This document shows, in pieces, positions 45,170 through 57,085 of a stretch of DNA of 64,000 nucleotides. Location of the stretch: assembly GCA_033065855.1 (NCBI GenBank), contig JAVXUO010001757.1, forward strand, positions 231,704-295,703, in the 5' to 3' direction. Under the pieces are notes generated by a model, which did not search any database, had not been told where the DNA came from, and saw nothing but the letters and a program-made list of their open reading frames with translations. The position numbers were made by a program, and so were the translations under genes. Each line of letters starts with the position of its first letter. Positions within the stretch are counted from its first letter, which is position 1. Origin of the DNA: Escallonia rubra (taxonomy: Eukaryota; Streptophyta; Magnoliopsida; Escalloniales; Escalloniaceae).

Positions 45170-45890
45170 AGAGCGAAGGCCGGCCGACCAAGGCCGCGAG
45201 GCCGAGGCCGACCAAGGCCCCTTGGCCAAGGCCGAGGCCGAGCTTGTGGTGGGCTAGGGGCGGAGGGGAAGAGAAGAGGAGGGGGAAGGAGATGGATGGA
45301 GGCCGAGGCCGAGGGGGCGGCGGTGGTGGGTGAAGGCGCGAGGCCGAGGGTGGAAGGAGGGATGGAGGGGGCGGGGTCGAGGCCGAGGGGGAAGGGAGGA
45401 AGGGGAAAGGGGAAGGAGGGAGGGGGGAAGGAGAGGGGCGGGGAGGTTGGCTGGGCCGAGGCCGAGGCCGAGGGGTGGGCGGCGTAGGAAAGGGGAGAAG
45501 GGGAGAGAGGAAGGGGGCGGTGGCGGCCGAGGCCGAGGGTGGGAAGGGAGTTTGGGGGTGAGGGAGATGGAGGATGAGGAAGGGCCGAGGCGCCACAAGG
45601 CCGAGGCCGAGGGGGGCGGGGGAGGAGGGAGGAAGGAAGGGGAAAGGGGGGCGGTGTGGTGAGAAGAAGAAAGAAGAAGAAAGGGGAAGAAGAGGGGCGG
45701 CGGCGGCGGCGGTGTGCCGCGGCGCGAGGCCGAGGGCGGGAGGAGAGGCGGGGGAGAGAAGGGAGGAGAGAGGGAGGTGGGGGCGAGGCCGAGGGTCGGC
45801 GGAGGCGATGGGCCGTGGAGGCCGAAGTGTGCTTGGCGGCGCCGCAAGGGGCTGGGCGGCGCGAAGAAGAAGAAGAGAAAGAGATGGGGA
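45170..45890. repeat. GGCCGAG-rich purine tract in TR-GAG copy 1
   Basis: Dense GGCCGAGGCCGAG and GGGAGGAAGG words over ~0.7 kb with strong strand asymmetry (G/A on +, C/T on the element's sense strand). The older copy has the equivalent region, so it is an ancestral part of the family. Confidence 0.75.
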
Positions 45891-46871
45891 AAAAAAAAAA
45901 ATTAGGGTTTAGGAAAAATTAGGGTTTCTCGGGTAAAACGGGTCTGGATTCGGGTTATGTCGGGTACACCACAGAGAGGGAATGGGCGCAGGTCGGGGCT
46001 CGCGGGTCGGTTCGGGTTCGCGGGTAGGGTTAGTCAGATTTTTTTTTGAAATTCAAATTCAAATTCGAATAAAATAATAATAATTTTTTTTTTTTTTTTT
46101 TTTTTGGGCAGCCCTAAAGAGGGAGCCCCCAAGAAGATTTTCATAATTTGCAAGGTGAGAGTGAGAGAAATTGGATGGGAGAAAGATGAAGCTTTCCATG
46201 AGAAAGAGAGAAGTTGTTTATGAAGTGGGGAAAGGGTGATGGGGTGTTGGATGGTGAGGGAGGAGAGGAAAATGTGAGAGGGAGAGTGATGAGAGCATGA
46301 ATGTGGGGAGCATGTGGGGAGATGAAAAACTTGAAAATTTTTCTAAGTGTTGAAATTTTTTTTTTTGAGTTCGGGCAAGGATGCTAAGGGGAGGCCGTTG
46401 AGGATGATCATTGATGACCGGTTGCGAAAAAAAATGAAATTTTTTTTCTAAGTGTTAGGCTGAGACAAGGATGCCGAGGGAGACCACTGAGGATGATCAT
46501 CGATGACCGGTTGCGAAAAAAATGAAATTTTTTTCTAAGTGTTGGAAAAGTGAATGTTGGATGATGATGCGACCGTAGTAGCGCGGCTCGAGCCACCCCG
46601 CGCACCACGTACCAAGTCATTGCAATGTGAGACCGAAGGGATTGGGAAGGGGTGAAGCCCCCAAGGGAGTGGGTGATGGCAAGAAGGATGATATCAAGAG
46701 ACTTGTGCAAGATCAATGTAGCTTGAAAATTTTCTAAGTCTGGAAAATGTAACTTCATTGATAACGAAGGATGGACAACATGCCTTGATACATGGGTATG
46801 GAAACTTGCAAAATGAACGAAAAAATTACAAGTGTGGAAAATGCACTAAGGCATGCCCTTATGTCCCGTAC

Positions 46872-48611
46872 TTAGAGTTTGAGCTCTCCGGACGCAATCT
46901 TGTCGGCGAAGACAAACTTGAGGCCCCTGCACCACTTGAGGCCATGACCGACCTTTCGATGATAGGGGCAGTAGTTGTGATGGGCTAAGTCTTCCGGGGT
47001 AGGTTCATTGTCGACATTGGGCAGGGTTATGGCATTGTCGTCGATCCATGTCTCTAGGAGATCTCTAACAGTCTTCAAGTCACACGGGTATTCCGGGGCA
47101 GGCATCGGCTGCCCTCTCTTGTCAGGACGCCCGTCCCTTCCTTGGGACTGACGCTTGCGGTTGTTGTCGTCGTTGCTAGCTGCTTCCGTCGTCGTGGCCA
47201 AGGCAATATGAGGTTGGGGCTTTGGAGTCTTTGACGGACCGACCGAGTCATAGGTGCGTCGTGCAGCTTCCTTGAGATGTCCCCAAGACCGAAGCTGGAG
47301 GTTTTCAAGGTAGACTCTGTAGGTGTCCTTCATGTTCTTGATGCAAATGGGCACAAGGGTTTCATCCTTGCTGAAGTCAGTGCACTCCAAGCACTTGTGA
47401 TGAAATCGCGTAACATAGGTGTTGAGGTCTTCCCCGGGATTCTGGCGGATCCCGGCAATGTCAACGATGGTCACACGTTCCGTCTCATAGTGAAACTTGT
47501 CAAGGAAGAGCTGGACCATGTCGGACCATGAGTGGATAGTACTGTCAGGAATCTGATGATACCAAGAGTAGGCGAGGCCAGTCAGGGACTTGTGAAATTC
47601 CCGAAGCTTCAAAGTGTCGTCTTCCCCGTAGTGCTCGAGGGAGCCAGCAAAACGGGTGAGATGCTCGCGGGCGTTGCCTTCTTTGCCGTTGAACAATGTG
47701 AAGGATGGTTGCTTGTACTTGACGGGGTAAGGCTTAGTAGCGAGGCTGCCAAAGTAGGGAGCATGACCTGACAGCTTAGAGGCGGAGTGGGGTGAGGATG
47801 ACTGCTTGAGACGGTGAAGGAGGGCGTCTAAGTCATGCTTGGTGACGTACGACGCATGTGAAGGCTTGTGCCCTGTCGTGATGATCCGAGCACCAGAGCC
47901 CCCAGACGGTACAACCTGAGGCATTGAGGGGATGACGATGGTAGAGAGGGGTTGGTGATGGTGAGCAACTTGTTGGGGCATGTTTTGCATATGGGTAGTG
48001 TCAGCTGCTGGAGGCCGGTCGTCAGGAAAGGTCGACTGGAGTAAGCCGGGGGAATGACTTGTGTTTAGGTTTCGGCTAGTTATGTTCGGGTTAGGCTCCA
48101 TCTCAATTGATTCGTGAGTCTCCGAAGTGCTTCGAGCAAGGGCAATGCGTGGCGCCGGGGGCTGAGGTGCCGCGAGTCCTACTGTCGAGGGCCCGGAGGA
48201 CCAAGGCAGCGGTGGTCGCGACACTGGGACCTGAGCAGTGTCCAAAACTAGCCCAGGCCTTGAAGGTTGGATATGAGCAGGAGGGGCCAAACCTGGATCT
48301 TGGGATAACACGGGGTGAGTAATGGGCACAGGGTGCGGAGCTCTAAGGCTTTGGGCAATCGGTGATTGTGAAGTCAAGACTTGGATTGATTTTTGCATTT
48401 CCACCATGGCTGTCATAAGAGTGGCTATAGTAGGCGAAAACTGCTGGATGGCCGCATTGACTGCAACTTGTATGTCAGGTGCGGTAGCTTGTGGCTGGTC
48501 TTGGAGACGCATAGCACTAGTCCCTTCTTGTTCGCCGAGGTGATCCCCCTCTTGTACGGTGTGGATAAGGCCCTGGCTGGCAGCCCTCGTAACTTTTCGT
48601 TGTCTAGGCAT
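46872..48611 (-). CDS. gag: Gag polyprotein of TR-GAG copy 1
   Basis: Gag forms the retrotransposon particle and packages its RNA in the cytoplasm. From the ATG at 48611 (MPRQRKVTRAAS) it is 579 residues and uninterrupted; the frame is open upstream through the primer site, but this ATG is conserved in the older copy. Residues about 1-300 are low-complexity and proline-rich. The retrotransposon Gag core is about 300-455 (FTLFNGKEGNAREHLTRFAG, WYHQIPDSTIHSWSDM, RFHHKCLECTDF). A zinc-knuckle-like motif near the C-terminus reads C548-x2-H551-x4-H556-x4-C561, retroviral spacing with His in place of the second Cys. No pol frame follows: the stop is at 46872-46874 and 2.6 kb of non-coding DNA leads to the LTR. 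Belongs with Tat-like Gypsy by the primer site. Confidence 0.9.
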   Translation of the reverse strand: MPRQRKVTRAASQGLIHTVQEGDHLGEQEGTSAMRLQDQPQATAPDIQVAVNAAIQQFSPTIATLMTAMVEMQKSIQVLTSQSPIAQSLRAPHPVPITHPVLSQDPGLAPPAHIQPSRPGLVLDTAQVPVSRPPLPWSSGPSTVGLAAPQPPAPRIALARSTSETHESIEMEPNPNITSRNLNTSHSPGLLQSTFPDDRPPAADTTHMQNMPQQVAHHHQPLSTIVIPSMPQVVPSGGSGARIITTGHKPSHASYVTKHDLDALLHRLKQSSSPHSASKLSGHAPYFGSLATKPYPVKYKQPSFTLFNGKEGNAREHLTRFAGSLEHYGEDDTLKLREFHKSLTGLAYSWYHQIPDSTIHSWSDMVQLFLDKFHYETERVTIVDIAGIRQNPGEDLNTYVTRFHHKCLECTDFSKDETLVPICIKNMKDTYRVYLENLQLRSWGHLKEAARRTYDSVGPSKTPKPQPHIALATTTEAASNDDNNRKRQSQGRDGRPDKRGQPMPAPEYPCDLKTVRDLLETWIDDNAITLPNVDNEPTPEDLAHHNYCPYHRKVGHGLKWCRGLKFVFADKIASGELKL

Positions 48612-48658
48612 GGAGACTGAGTGCGGAAGATAGACAGACTGCAGTACGATGCTCACCT

Positions 48659-48675
48659 CCCCAGCGGAGTCGCCA
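48659..48675 (-). other. Primer binding site of TR-GAG copy 1
   Basis: TGGCGACTCCGCTGGGG on the - strand, 3 nt inside the 5' LTR. This is where a tRNA would prime minus-strand synthesis. Confidence 0.8.
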
Positions 48676-48678
48676 AAA

Positions 48679-51172
48679 TGATGCCAAGGAAATGGGTTCG
48701 AGCTTACGTGGAGGTGCCACAAAGGCTGCAGTCCGCGTCAGCTTCCAAGTATGTTGATGTGAGACACAGCAAGGGTGGAACAAGGGCAGAGACCAAGGGC
48801 TTCCCAGACAGAGCTCGAGGGTGGCAGTGCTGCGAGGGCGATAGCGCGAGATGAATACGCGACGACAGTCACAGTCCGATGCTTAGGTCCAGAGTCAGGG
48901 TACTGTATGTTTCTCTCTCTAGAATTCTAGAGTGAGAAAGTGAAAATGTCCAAAATGTTCTTCTCCCAAATGAATTCTCAAGACCTCTATTTATAGAGAT
49001 TGAGATGATGATGTCATAAACCGACACGTGGCGCTCCCCGGGAGTGACACGTCACCGGGGGGTCCACGGGTGCCGGTGCTCCACGGACTGTCGGATCGCA
49101 TATTCACCCGGCCTGCTCCTCACAGCGTCGCTCTGTCTGTCTGGAAAGACTGGCTCCCACCGCATCGGTGTGGCCAGAGAACCCCCTTGATCTAGCCTCC
49201 AATCCAAGCCCTTGCGGAGTCCCACAGGCCTGGCAGCGGTGGGGAAGACCCGACGCCCAACTGCCAGGTGAACTAGGCGCGATGCCCTCCGAAGACCTGC
49301 TCCCGTCTCGGAGTGACCCGGGGGTCATAGTCCCTAGGGGTGCCGACGCAAGCCCCCAGTGCCGGAGCACGTAGGCCAGTCACGCAGGCACCCTGACGGA
49401 GATAGTGTCCCGGAGGAGTCGCCTATTCCGCAGGCCGAGGTAGCATCCCGGAGGAGCCGTCTACCCGGCCGGCCAAGGTAGCATCCCGGAGGAGCCGTCT
49501 ACCTGGCGGAAGGGGAGTTGAAGAGCTCCCTGGCAGAGATAGTGTCCCGGAGGAGTCGCCTATCCCTGCGGGTGAGTCCTTATGCCGGAGCACTCGGAGC
49601 ATGTCAAGGTAGCATCCCGGAGGAGCCGTCTACCCGACTGGCCGAGGTAGCATCCCGGAGGAGCCGTCTACCCGACTGGCCGAGGTAGCATCCCGGAGGA
49701 GCCGTCTACCTGGCGGAAGGGGAGTTGAAGAGCTCCCTGGCAGAGATAGTGTCCCGGAGGAGTCGCCTATCCCCGCGGGTGAGTCCTTGTGCCGGAGCAC
49801 TCGGAGCATGTCAAGGTAGCATCCCGGAGGAGCCGTCTACCCGACTGGCCGAGGTAGCATCCCGGAGGAGCCGTCTACCTGGCGGAAGGGGAGTTGAAGA
49901 GCTCCCTGGCAGAGATAGTGTCCCGGAGGAGTCGCCTATCCCCGCGGATGATGTACACTCCGGAGAGTGGGTTGGAGCATGTTCCATGACCAAGGCAAGG
50001 TGCGCATGGTGTGATGAATGAGTGTGGTGCCCGGAGGCATGATGACATGATTGTGGCGCATGGGCGCGATGAAGTGAGTAAGGTGCCCGGGGGCATGTCT
50101 ATGTCAATGGCGCGGCGCATGGGCGCGACGGAGTGCGTAAGGTGCCGGGGGCATGTTTGTGTCAATGGTGGCGCATGGGCGCGACAGAGTGCGTAAGGTG
50201 CCGGGGGCATGTTTGTGTCAATGATGGCGCATGGGCGCGACAGAGTGCGTAAGGTGCCGGGGGCACGTTGGTGTCAATGGTGGCGCATGGGCGCGACAAA
50301 GTGCTTATGGTGCCGGGGGCACGGTAGTGTGACAGAGAGCCTGGGGGCACGGCTGTATCAGCGGCGCGGCGCATGGGCGCGGCGAAGTGTTGGAGTGTGA
50401 CGCCCGGACGTCGGTGACGGGGGTCATGAAGACGATGTCCGGGCGACGGATGATGAGCGTCGTGGAGTTGTGTCTGGGCGACGGGGTCGCGGAGTTGTGT
50501 CCGGGCGACGGGGGTCGCGGAGTTGTGTCCGGGCGACGGGGGTCGCGGAGTTGTGTCCGGGCGACGGGGGTCGCGGAGTTGATGGACGACGGACGTCGTG
50601 AAGTTGATGTACGAACGGATGTCGGGAGGTTGTTGCAGGACGGACGTCGCGAGGTTGATGTACGAACGTCCGTAAGGTGATGCACGACGGACGTCGCGAG
50701 GTTGATGTACGAATGATGGGCGAAGGGCGTCGCGAAGGATGTAAGGCCTCTTGAAGAGAAGTGAAGGTGCTAAGGATAGAGGCCAAAGGCCAACCCTTCG
50801 GGGAAGGCCGAGGCCGACCCCAAGGGGAAGGCCGAGGCCGACCCCAAGGGGAAGGCCGAGGCCGACCCCAAGGGGGAGGCCAAGGCCGAGGCCGACCCCA
50901 AGGGGGAGGCCAAGGCCAACTTCCTTGGGCAAGTGTCATGGCGCATCGACGGACAACGTGCGAAGTGCGACGGTCGAAGCGTGATGCGGCGTCGCACGAT
51001 GATGAGTTTCTTGGCGACGAAGTCGCGTAGAAGAAGTAAGAAGTGCACGTGACTTGAGCGTGCACGCTTTGACCGGTTGTGAGCGTTGAAAATGTATGTT
51101 GCTTGTGCGGACGTGTCGTGCAAAGTGGGACCGTAGTGGGCCTTTGGGTACGACCAGAATAGGTTGGGAACA
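48679..51172 (-). repeat. 5' LTR of TR-GAG copy 1
   Basis: 2494 bp, nearly identical to 41716-44216. It should hold the element's promoter on the - strand. A plausible TATA-like TATAAATAG reads on - near 48987-48995, just before a conserved CTTGAGAATTCAT word. Confidence 0.9.
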
Positions 51173-52950
51173 AAGTGTTATTAAAAACAATGGTATTTTT
51201 TACTTCTCATAGGTTATCAAGCTTCTTTCTTTCAAGTACTTTATTGGAGTTTATATACTTTTGTTAAAGTTAAGGTTTGTGTTTATTTTTACTAAAGAAA
51301 AGAGGAAAAAGTCCTATAAAATTATAAGAAAAATACTCTTTTTGGATTAGAGTGTTATTTAAAACAATGGTATTTTTTACTTCTCATAGGAGATCAAGCT
51401 TCTTTCTTTCAAGTACTTTATTGGAGTGCATATACTTTTGTTAGAGTTGAGGATTGTTTTAATGTTACTAAAGAAATCTATACCTATATCTATATCTATA
51501 TAAAAGCACGGATGCGGTTAAATGATTAATCTTTTCTTTCCTCAAAATGCCCTTCTTAAATTGAAGCCTTCATAAAAGATTATGATTGATTAGGGGTGTT
51601 TTTGACTTATAACTTTTGTTTCCCATAAAATACCCTTTTTAGTTTAGATCGTATTGAAAAATAAGGGTAGTTTTAACTTCTCATATGATATCAAGCTTCT
51701 TTTCTTAAAATACCCTTATTAGAACTATTTTTCCCATAACAATACCCTTTTTGGACTAGAGTTACTTCTCATAAAATATCAAGCTTCTTTCGTTAAAGTT
51801 CCTTATTGGAATATATGGTTTTACTACAATTAAGGTTGTCTTGAACTTTACTAAAGAATAAAGTAAAAAATTATAAGAAATATACTCTTTTTGGATTAGA
51901 GTGTTATTAAAAACAATGGTATTTTTTACTTCTCATAGGTTATCAAGCTTCTTTCTTTCAAGTACTTTATTGGAGTTTATATACTTTTGTTAAAATTAAG
52001 GGTTGTGTTTATTTTTACTAAAGAAAAGAGGAAAAAGTCCTATAAAATTATAAGAAAAATACTCTTTTTAGATTAGAGTGTTATTTAAAACAATGGTATT
52101 TTTTACTTCTCATAGGAGATCAAGCTTCTTTCTTTCAAGTACTTTATTTGAGTGCATATACTTTTGTTAGAGTTGAGGATTGTTTTAATGTTACTAAAGA
52201 AATCTATACCTATATCTATATCTATATCTATATAAAAGCACGGATGTGGTTAAATGATTAATCTTTTCTTTCCTCAAATTCCCCTTCTTAAATTGAAGCC
52301 TCCATAAAAGATTATGATTGATTAGGGGTGTTTTTGAGTTATAACTTTTCATTCCCATAAAATACCCTTTTTAGTTTAGATCGTATTGAAAAATATGGGT
52401 GTTTTTAACTTCTCATAGGATATCAAGCTTCTTTTCTTAAAATACCCTTATTAGAACTATTTTTCCCATAAAAATACCCTTTTTGGACTAGAGTTACTTC
52501 TCATAAAATATCAAGCTTCTTTCGTTAAAGTTCCTTATTGGAATATATGGTTTTACTACAATTAAGGTTGTCTTGAACTTTAATAAAGAATAAAGTAAAA
52601 AATTATAAGAAATATACTCTTTTTGGATTAGAGTGTTATTAAAAACAATGGTATTTTTTACTTCTCATAGGTTATCAAGCTTCTTTCTTTTTGTTAAAGT
52701 TAAGGGTTGTGTTTATTTTTACTAAAGAAAAGAGGAAAAAGTCCTATAAAATTATAAGAAAAATACTCTTTTTGGATTAGAGTGTTATTTAAAACAATGG
52801 TATTTTTTACTTCTTATAGGAGATCAAGCTTCTTTCTTTCAAGTACTTTATTGGAGTGCATATACTTTTGTTAGAGTTGACGATTGTTTTGATTTTTACG
52901 AAAGAAAGAGAAAAAATTCCTATAAAATTCCTAAGAAACTCACCCTTGAA
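51173..52950. repeat. Tandem array of ~725-bp units, right part
   Basis: Continuation of 39856-41715. The marker TCTATATAAAAGCACG recurs at 51495 and 52227. Removing the TR-GAG element and one target copy gives a 726-bp unit across the junction (41307-41715 plus 51178-51494), matching the 717, 728 and 732 bp measured elsewhere. Confidence 0.85.
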
Positions 52951-53763
52951 TTGTTGCTGCATTATCTCTCTAAACATCGTTATCGAAGGAACCATGTCAA
53001 AAGCTACATCCATTCACGTTAAAATTAAACTACCGTGTAGCTACTTAGTCTTCTCCGTCAGCATTTTTTATAACCTTTGAATTATTATGCATGTATATAG
53101 ATTTCAATACAAATATATTAATATATTTATATACACGTCCAATATATTCAAAACATAATTCAAATTAACCCACTTATATAAGAGTCTATAGGAATACAAC
53201 CGTGTAAAATCAAATCAATTTAAAGAAGGAATTTTATAGAAATCCTCAAACTAGGTGTATAATTACTTGTCAATTTTTGAAAGTAAGGTCAAAATTATAA
53301 AAGCCATAGGTTTCTCTTTCTTTTCTCAGTAAGACCAACTCGCTTTATCAATAGAATACATATTGACTAGTCCTTATTTCTCTAAACTTGATAAATAACT
53401 AAAAAGATCCCTAAAGATATCTCACGTATTCAAAATAACCACAGATAGTTACTAAAACTGCAAAAATAACATTTAACACAAAATCACCGTATGGAGTGTT
53501 GGAGCGAAGAGTAGATGTCAAAAGTAGCAGAGAAGTAACTTTATAGAAATGTTTGTATCAGGATAGGTTGTGGATTCAAAAATGGGCTAAGGAGTCAGAC
53601 AAGATTTGGAAATCTCCAAGGTTTAAGAATTTAGGTAATAGAAGATAAACAAAATCACACCTGTACTTTAGATGCCATATATATAAATGGATACCTTTTG
53701 CTTTTAACTTTACCTCCAAGAGAAAAGACAGGCGTGCGACTCATGCTTAGCTGGGAGTTAGGG
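52951..53763. other. Unassigned AT-rich spacer
   Basis: No gene seen. About 53300-53470 shares a diverged repeat with intron 7 (about 25920-26130). Confidence 0.35.
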
Positions 53764-56700
53764 TGTAACACTCCGATATTTTTTCGATTTATTTAAAAAT
53801 TTTAGCGGTGAAAATATATTATTCTTAGCGCCGATAAAAATTTTCTAACAACTTTTAGCAGCAAATTAAATGTTTAGTGACTAGCGTGACCAAAATTTTA
53901 TGGGTAAACTTTTAGCGACAAATAGTTAAGCGGGATTATGGAACACAGTGTTAAATCCTTTTTTTAGTACGTTGATTTATTGTAAATAGTTATTTTAGTC
54001 CTTTCAGTAGTAACAGAAAATTTTGGGTATATTTGGAATATTAACGAAACTTGAAGGGGGTTTTGGTAGTTTGTCTTTTAGGGTTTTATATATATTCTCA
54101 CATACTTTACGGCGGCCGTTTCCCCCACATCTTGTTCTCTGGTTCGAGATTCTCAGAGAAGAGCACGGCAGGGAGAGAAGAAGGGAAGAGATCGAAGAGA
54201 TATTTTTCTCCGACAATGCTTTTTCGGTAAGGTTACTTTAAAAATCCATGCTTCGTGTATGCATATATATGTCTATTTCGGTAGGTATATAAAATGGGTA
54301 TAGTTCAGTATGATAAGGCTGTTAAAGGGTTGGATTTTTGGGTGACTTTGGGTTTGCCGTGCTTGTGAGATCGAGTGGAAGCTGCGACTGTCGTGAGGGT
54401 GATAGAACGGGTTCACGGCTACCATGGCCGTGCGTCTCTGTGAGATTTCAGTGCATAAATGTGTCAGGACCGTGAGACAGGGGATGAAGGTGCAAGAGAT
54501 GGGTACGATGTGCGGCGTGGCGACGTGCGTTGTGAGTGTGGAGTGCATGAAGCAGCTGCCTTCAAGACAACTGGCCATGTGTATTGTATGCACTAAGTTG
54601 TGTATATGTGGGTGTTGGAATGAGAAGGAGAGAAGAACCACGATGGGCTGCCGTAGTTGCACTTTTCAGTGTCATGGGTTGGTGATGGAATGGGTCCAGG
54701 GCTACCATAGTCGTGTTTGGTGTGAGTTCAGTGGTGTTTGTGGGTGCAAGATGAGTGTAGTGTGTGTCTGTGGTGAGGTATGTGTATATATGTATATGTT
54801 TTGGATGTATATGAGAGTGAATCTGATGGAAAATAAAGGGAGAGACCCACTGCTGTTAGGCAGTGGGCGTGAAAATGGAGGGCTTGGGTGCTGTGTGGAA
54901 GATGAGAGAGAGGGCAGCCATGGGGCTGCCGTGGTGCTGTGTGGGAAGAGAGAAGACCACTGTGGTACTGGATGCGTGAGTTGTGTGTAGTGATGTGTGT
55001 GCGAAGCTGCCTAGAGGCAGTTGGCTCTGTGTGTGTAGTGCTGTATATATAGTGTGTAATGGGTGTGTGCGTGTGTGAGTGTTGTGTATACTAATATTAA
55101 ATCAAAGTGCTGTGTGAAAGGTGTGTGAGTGTATGAGTGGTGTGTGTGTAATGTATGCATGTGCGTGTGTTTTGTGAATGTAATGACTGTGGGGTGTGAG
55201 TTTCATGGGGTCTGTGAGTGCAATAGTCTATGAGTGCAATGAACAAGGAGAAGAAGAAGGAAGTGAACTGGAAGTGAATTGGGTTTGGGTCACTGTAAAT
55301 TGTGCAGTAGGTGTAACGGGTTAGCGTTAAGTGCGCTGCGAGCATTCGATAGTGTATGGTGTTCATTAGTGCATAAAAATTTAGAGTATAATGCGTTAGA
55401 CTATATTAGAATTTTTGGCAAAATTTTATAATTTTCTGAGATCATATGAATTTATAGTATTTTCTGAAATTTCAGATTTTGTAAAATTGTTTTGGAGACC
55501 TTAAACCCAGAAAATGTTTTGGGAAAAATTCTAGTAATGTCTTTATGGTATAATAAAGACTCAGTAAAAGTTTTATGATTTTTGGGGTCGATTTGCTATG
55601 GTTTCCGTATCGCATTATTTTTAGCAAAACGAATATTTGAAAAAATAGTTTTAATGCTTTTAATTTCTGATTTAAATTTCTACGATCTTTATACATATGT
55701 TAAAGCTGTTACAAAAATTATGGGACTTAGTTTGAAGCTGGAAGCATTTTTGGTAATTTACGGGTTTTTTATTGCATTTAAAGAAATTATTTTAATTCGA
55801 AAATATTAAAATATTCAGAAAATGCATATTTTGACTTATTATAATGTTTTAAGCTATACAAGTGTTTTATTTTAATTTATAATAAATTTAGAATACGGTT
55901 ATGCATTAAAGAGCGTACCGGGTTCTCGGTTAGGTTGGCCGTGTGCGAGGCGCGCTTTGAGTTGTGTGATTCCGGGGTTAGAGGCGAGCACCGTTTGGGT
56001 AGTTTATATTAGGTTTATAATATATTAGTGTGGATAGTGTTCTGATAAATAAATTGCCTGACCTAGGTTAATTCAAAGGATTTGGATCGAAGTTGTTTAG
56101 CAGTGCATAGCTTGGACCGAGGTAAGGGATTTGTTCTGAAACCCAGTTTCCTCTATTTGTCCTCAGATATTTTTTTGAATTGTTATCGCTATTCTTTGGA
56201 TTCTGTTATTTTGATAAAGTCGCATTGTTTGCCATATGAACCTTTGATTGAGCCTTAAAATCGTTTATTGAAACTCTTATCGGTGCTCAGTAATTATTGT
56301 CCATTGAGTATTGATTAATATGTTGCATTATCGAATTGTTGTCATTCTACATATTGACATGAGATTGTGCATTGGTGTGTTTGGCGGGAGTTGGTGTATG
56401 TTGGAGGATATTGGTGTGGGCTAGTACCTTGACGGACTAGCCGGTGTATTGGTGTGGGCTAGTGCCTTAACGGACTAGCCGGTGTATTGGTGTGGGCTAG
56501 TGCCTTGATGGACTAGCCAGTGGAAAGTGTTAATGAGCATCGCCTTTGTGGCTTTGCTAAGTGATTACCCTGCACTGCCTGTGTGGCTTTGCAATTGCTC
56601 ATGTTATTGTATTCGTGATTGTTTGTATCGCATCTGAAAAATCGTATTGATGTCTGATTGAACTAGTTATGATTCTCTTTTTTTGAAAATCTTGATAAAT

Positions 56701-57080
56701 TGCATCTGTAATTGTTTCGTAGTTTCTTCATTTGAGCGACCTTACTGAGCTCTCAAAAGCTCACTCCCCTTTGACTTCCTTTCCGCAGGTTACAACCAAC
56801 AATAGATCGCTTTGGGGGTGGACTAGATCTGAGCCGACCGAAAAGGAAATTTAAATTTCAGTCTTAGTCATTAGAACCCCTGCGTGGGTGAAACGTCTTT
56901 GTTTAATTTTCTTAGACTTAGATTTGGTATTTCAATTACGACAGTTGATGAGAGTATAGTTTGATTGACAGATAGTGGCTCTGATAGATTGTTGCATTAG
57001 TTTTATCGATCGATCGAGTTTTGTCTTAGTGAATTGATAGATTGAGTGTCTAACGTTCCGGAAAATTCCGGGATGTTACA
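53764..57080 (+). mobile_element. Solo LTR of a Gypsy element, 3317 bp
   Basis: It starts TGTAACACTCCG and ends CGGGATGTTACA, the usual ends of long Gypsy (Del/Tekay-type) LTRs. It is flanked by a perfect 5-bp duplication TAGGG (53759-53763 and 57081-57085). No internal domain or second LTR is present. Inside are a TATA-like TTATATATATTC near 54090 followed by a GA-rich leader and a GT donor near 54230, GT-rich microsatellites (about 54960-55180) and a 37-bp tandem repeat (56397-56523). Orientation is inferred from the TATA position. The open frame 54424-54990 is Cys/Val-rich by GT composition and is not a gene. Confidence 0.85.
56397..56523. repeat. ~37-bp tandem repeat in solo LTR
   Basis: Three copies of ATTGGTGTGGGCTAGTGCC followed by a short tail ending in ACTAGCCGGTG, with single-base differences. 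Confidence 0.85.
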
Positions 57081-57085
57081 TAGGG

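Larger units (their letters stand above)
41716..51172 (-). mobile_element. Young TR-GAG type Gypsy element (copy 1), 9457 bp
   Basis: The 3' LTR is 41716-44216 and the 5' LTR is 48679-51172, both TGATGCCAAGG to GGGAACA. The primer site TGGCGACTCCGCTGGGG (- strand, 48659-48675) starts 3 nt after the LTR and is of the Tat/Ogre type usually assigned to tRNA-Arg. A purine tract (GCAGGGGGCTTA, - strand) abuts the 3' LTR. The only coding capacity is Gag (46872-48611); 44217-46870 is non-coding, purine-rich and repetitive. Flanks GAGTG (41711-41715) and AAGTG (51173-51177) are the target duplication with one mismatch. By eye the LTRs differ at about 11 substitutions plus repeat-number indels, so the insertion is recent. 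It must rely on another element for protease, reverse transcriptase and integrase. Confidence 0.9.

Noticed and set aside
45075-45847. Proline/serine-rich and Gly/Arg-rich frames of 110-200 codons
   Set aside because: Product of the purine-rich tract; open in all frames on both strands.
54424-54990. 188-codon Cys/Val-rich frame
   Set aside because: Lies wholly inside the solo LTR and reflects GT-rich microsatellite composition.
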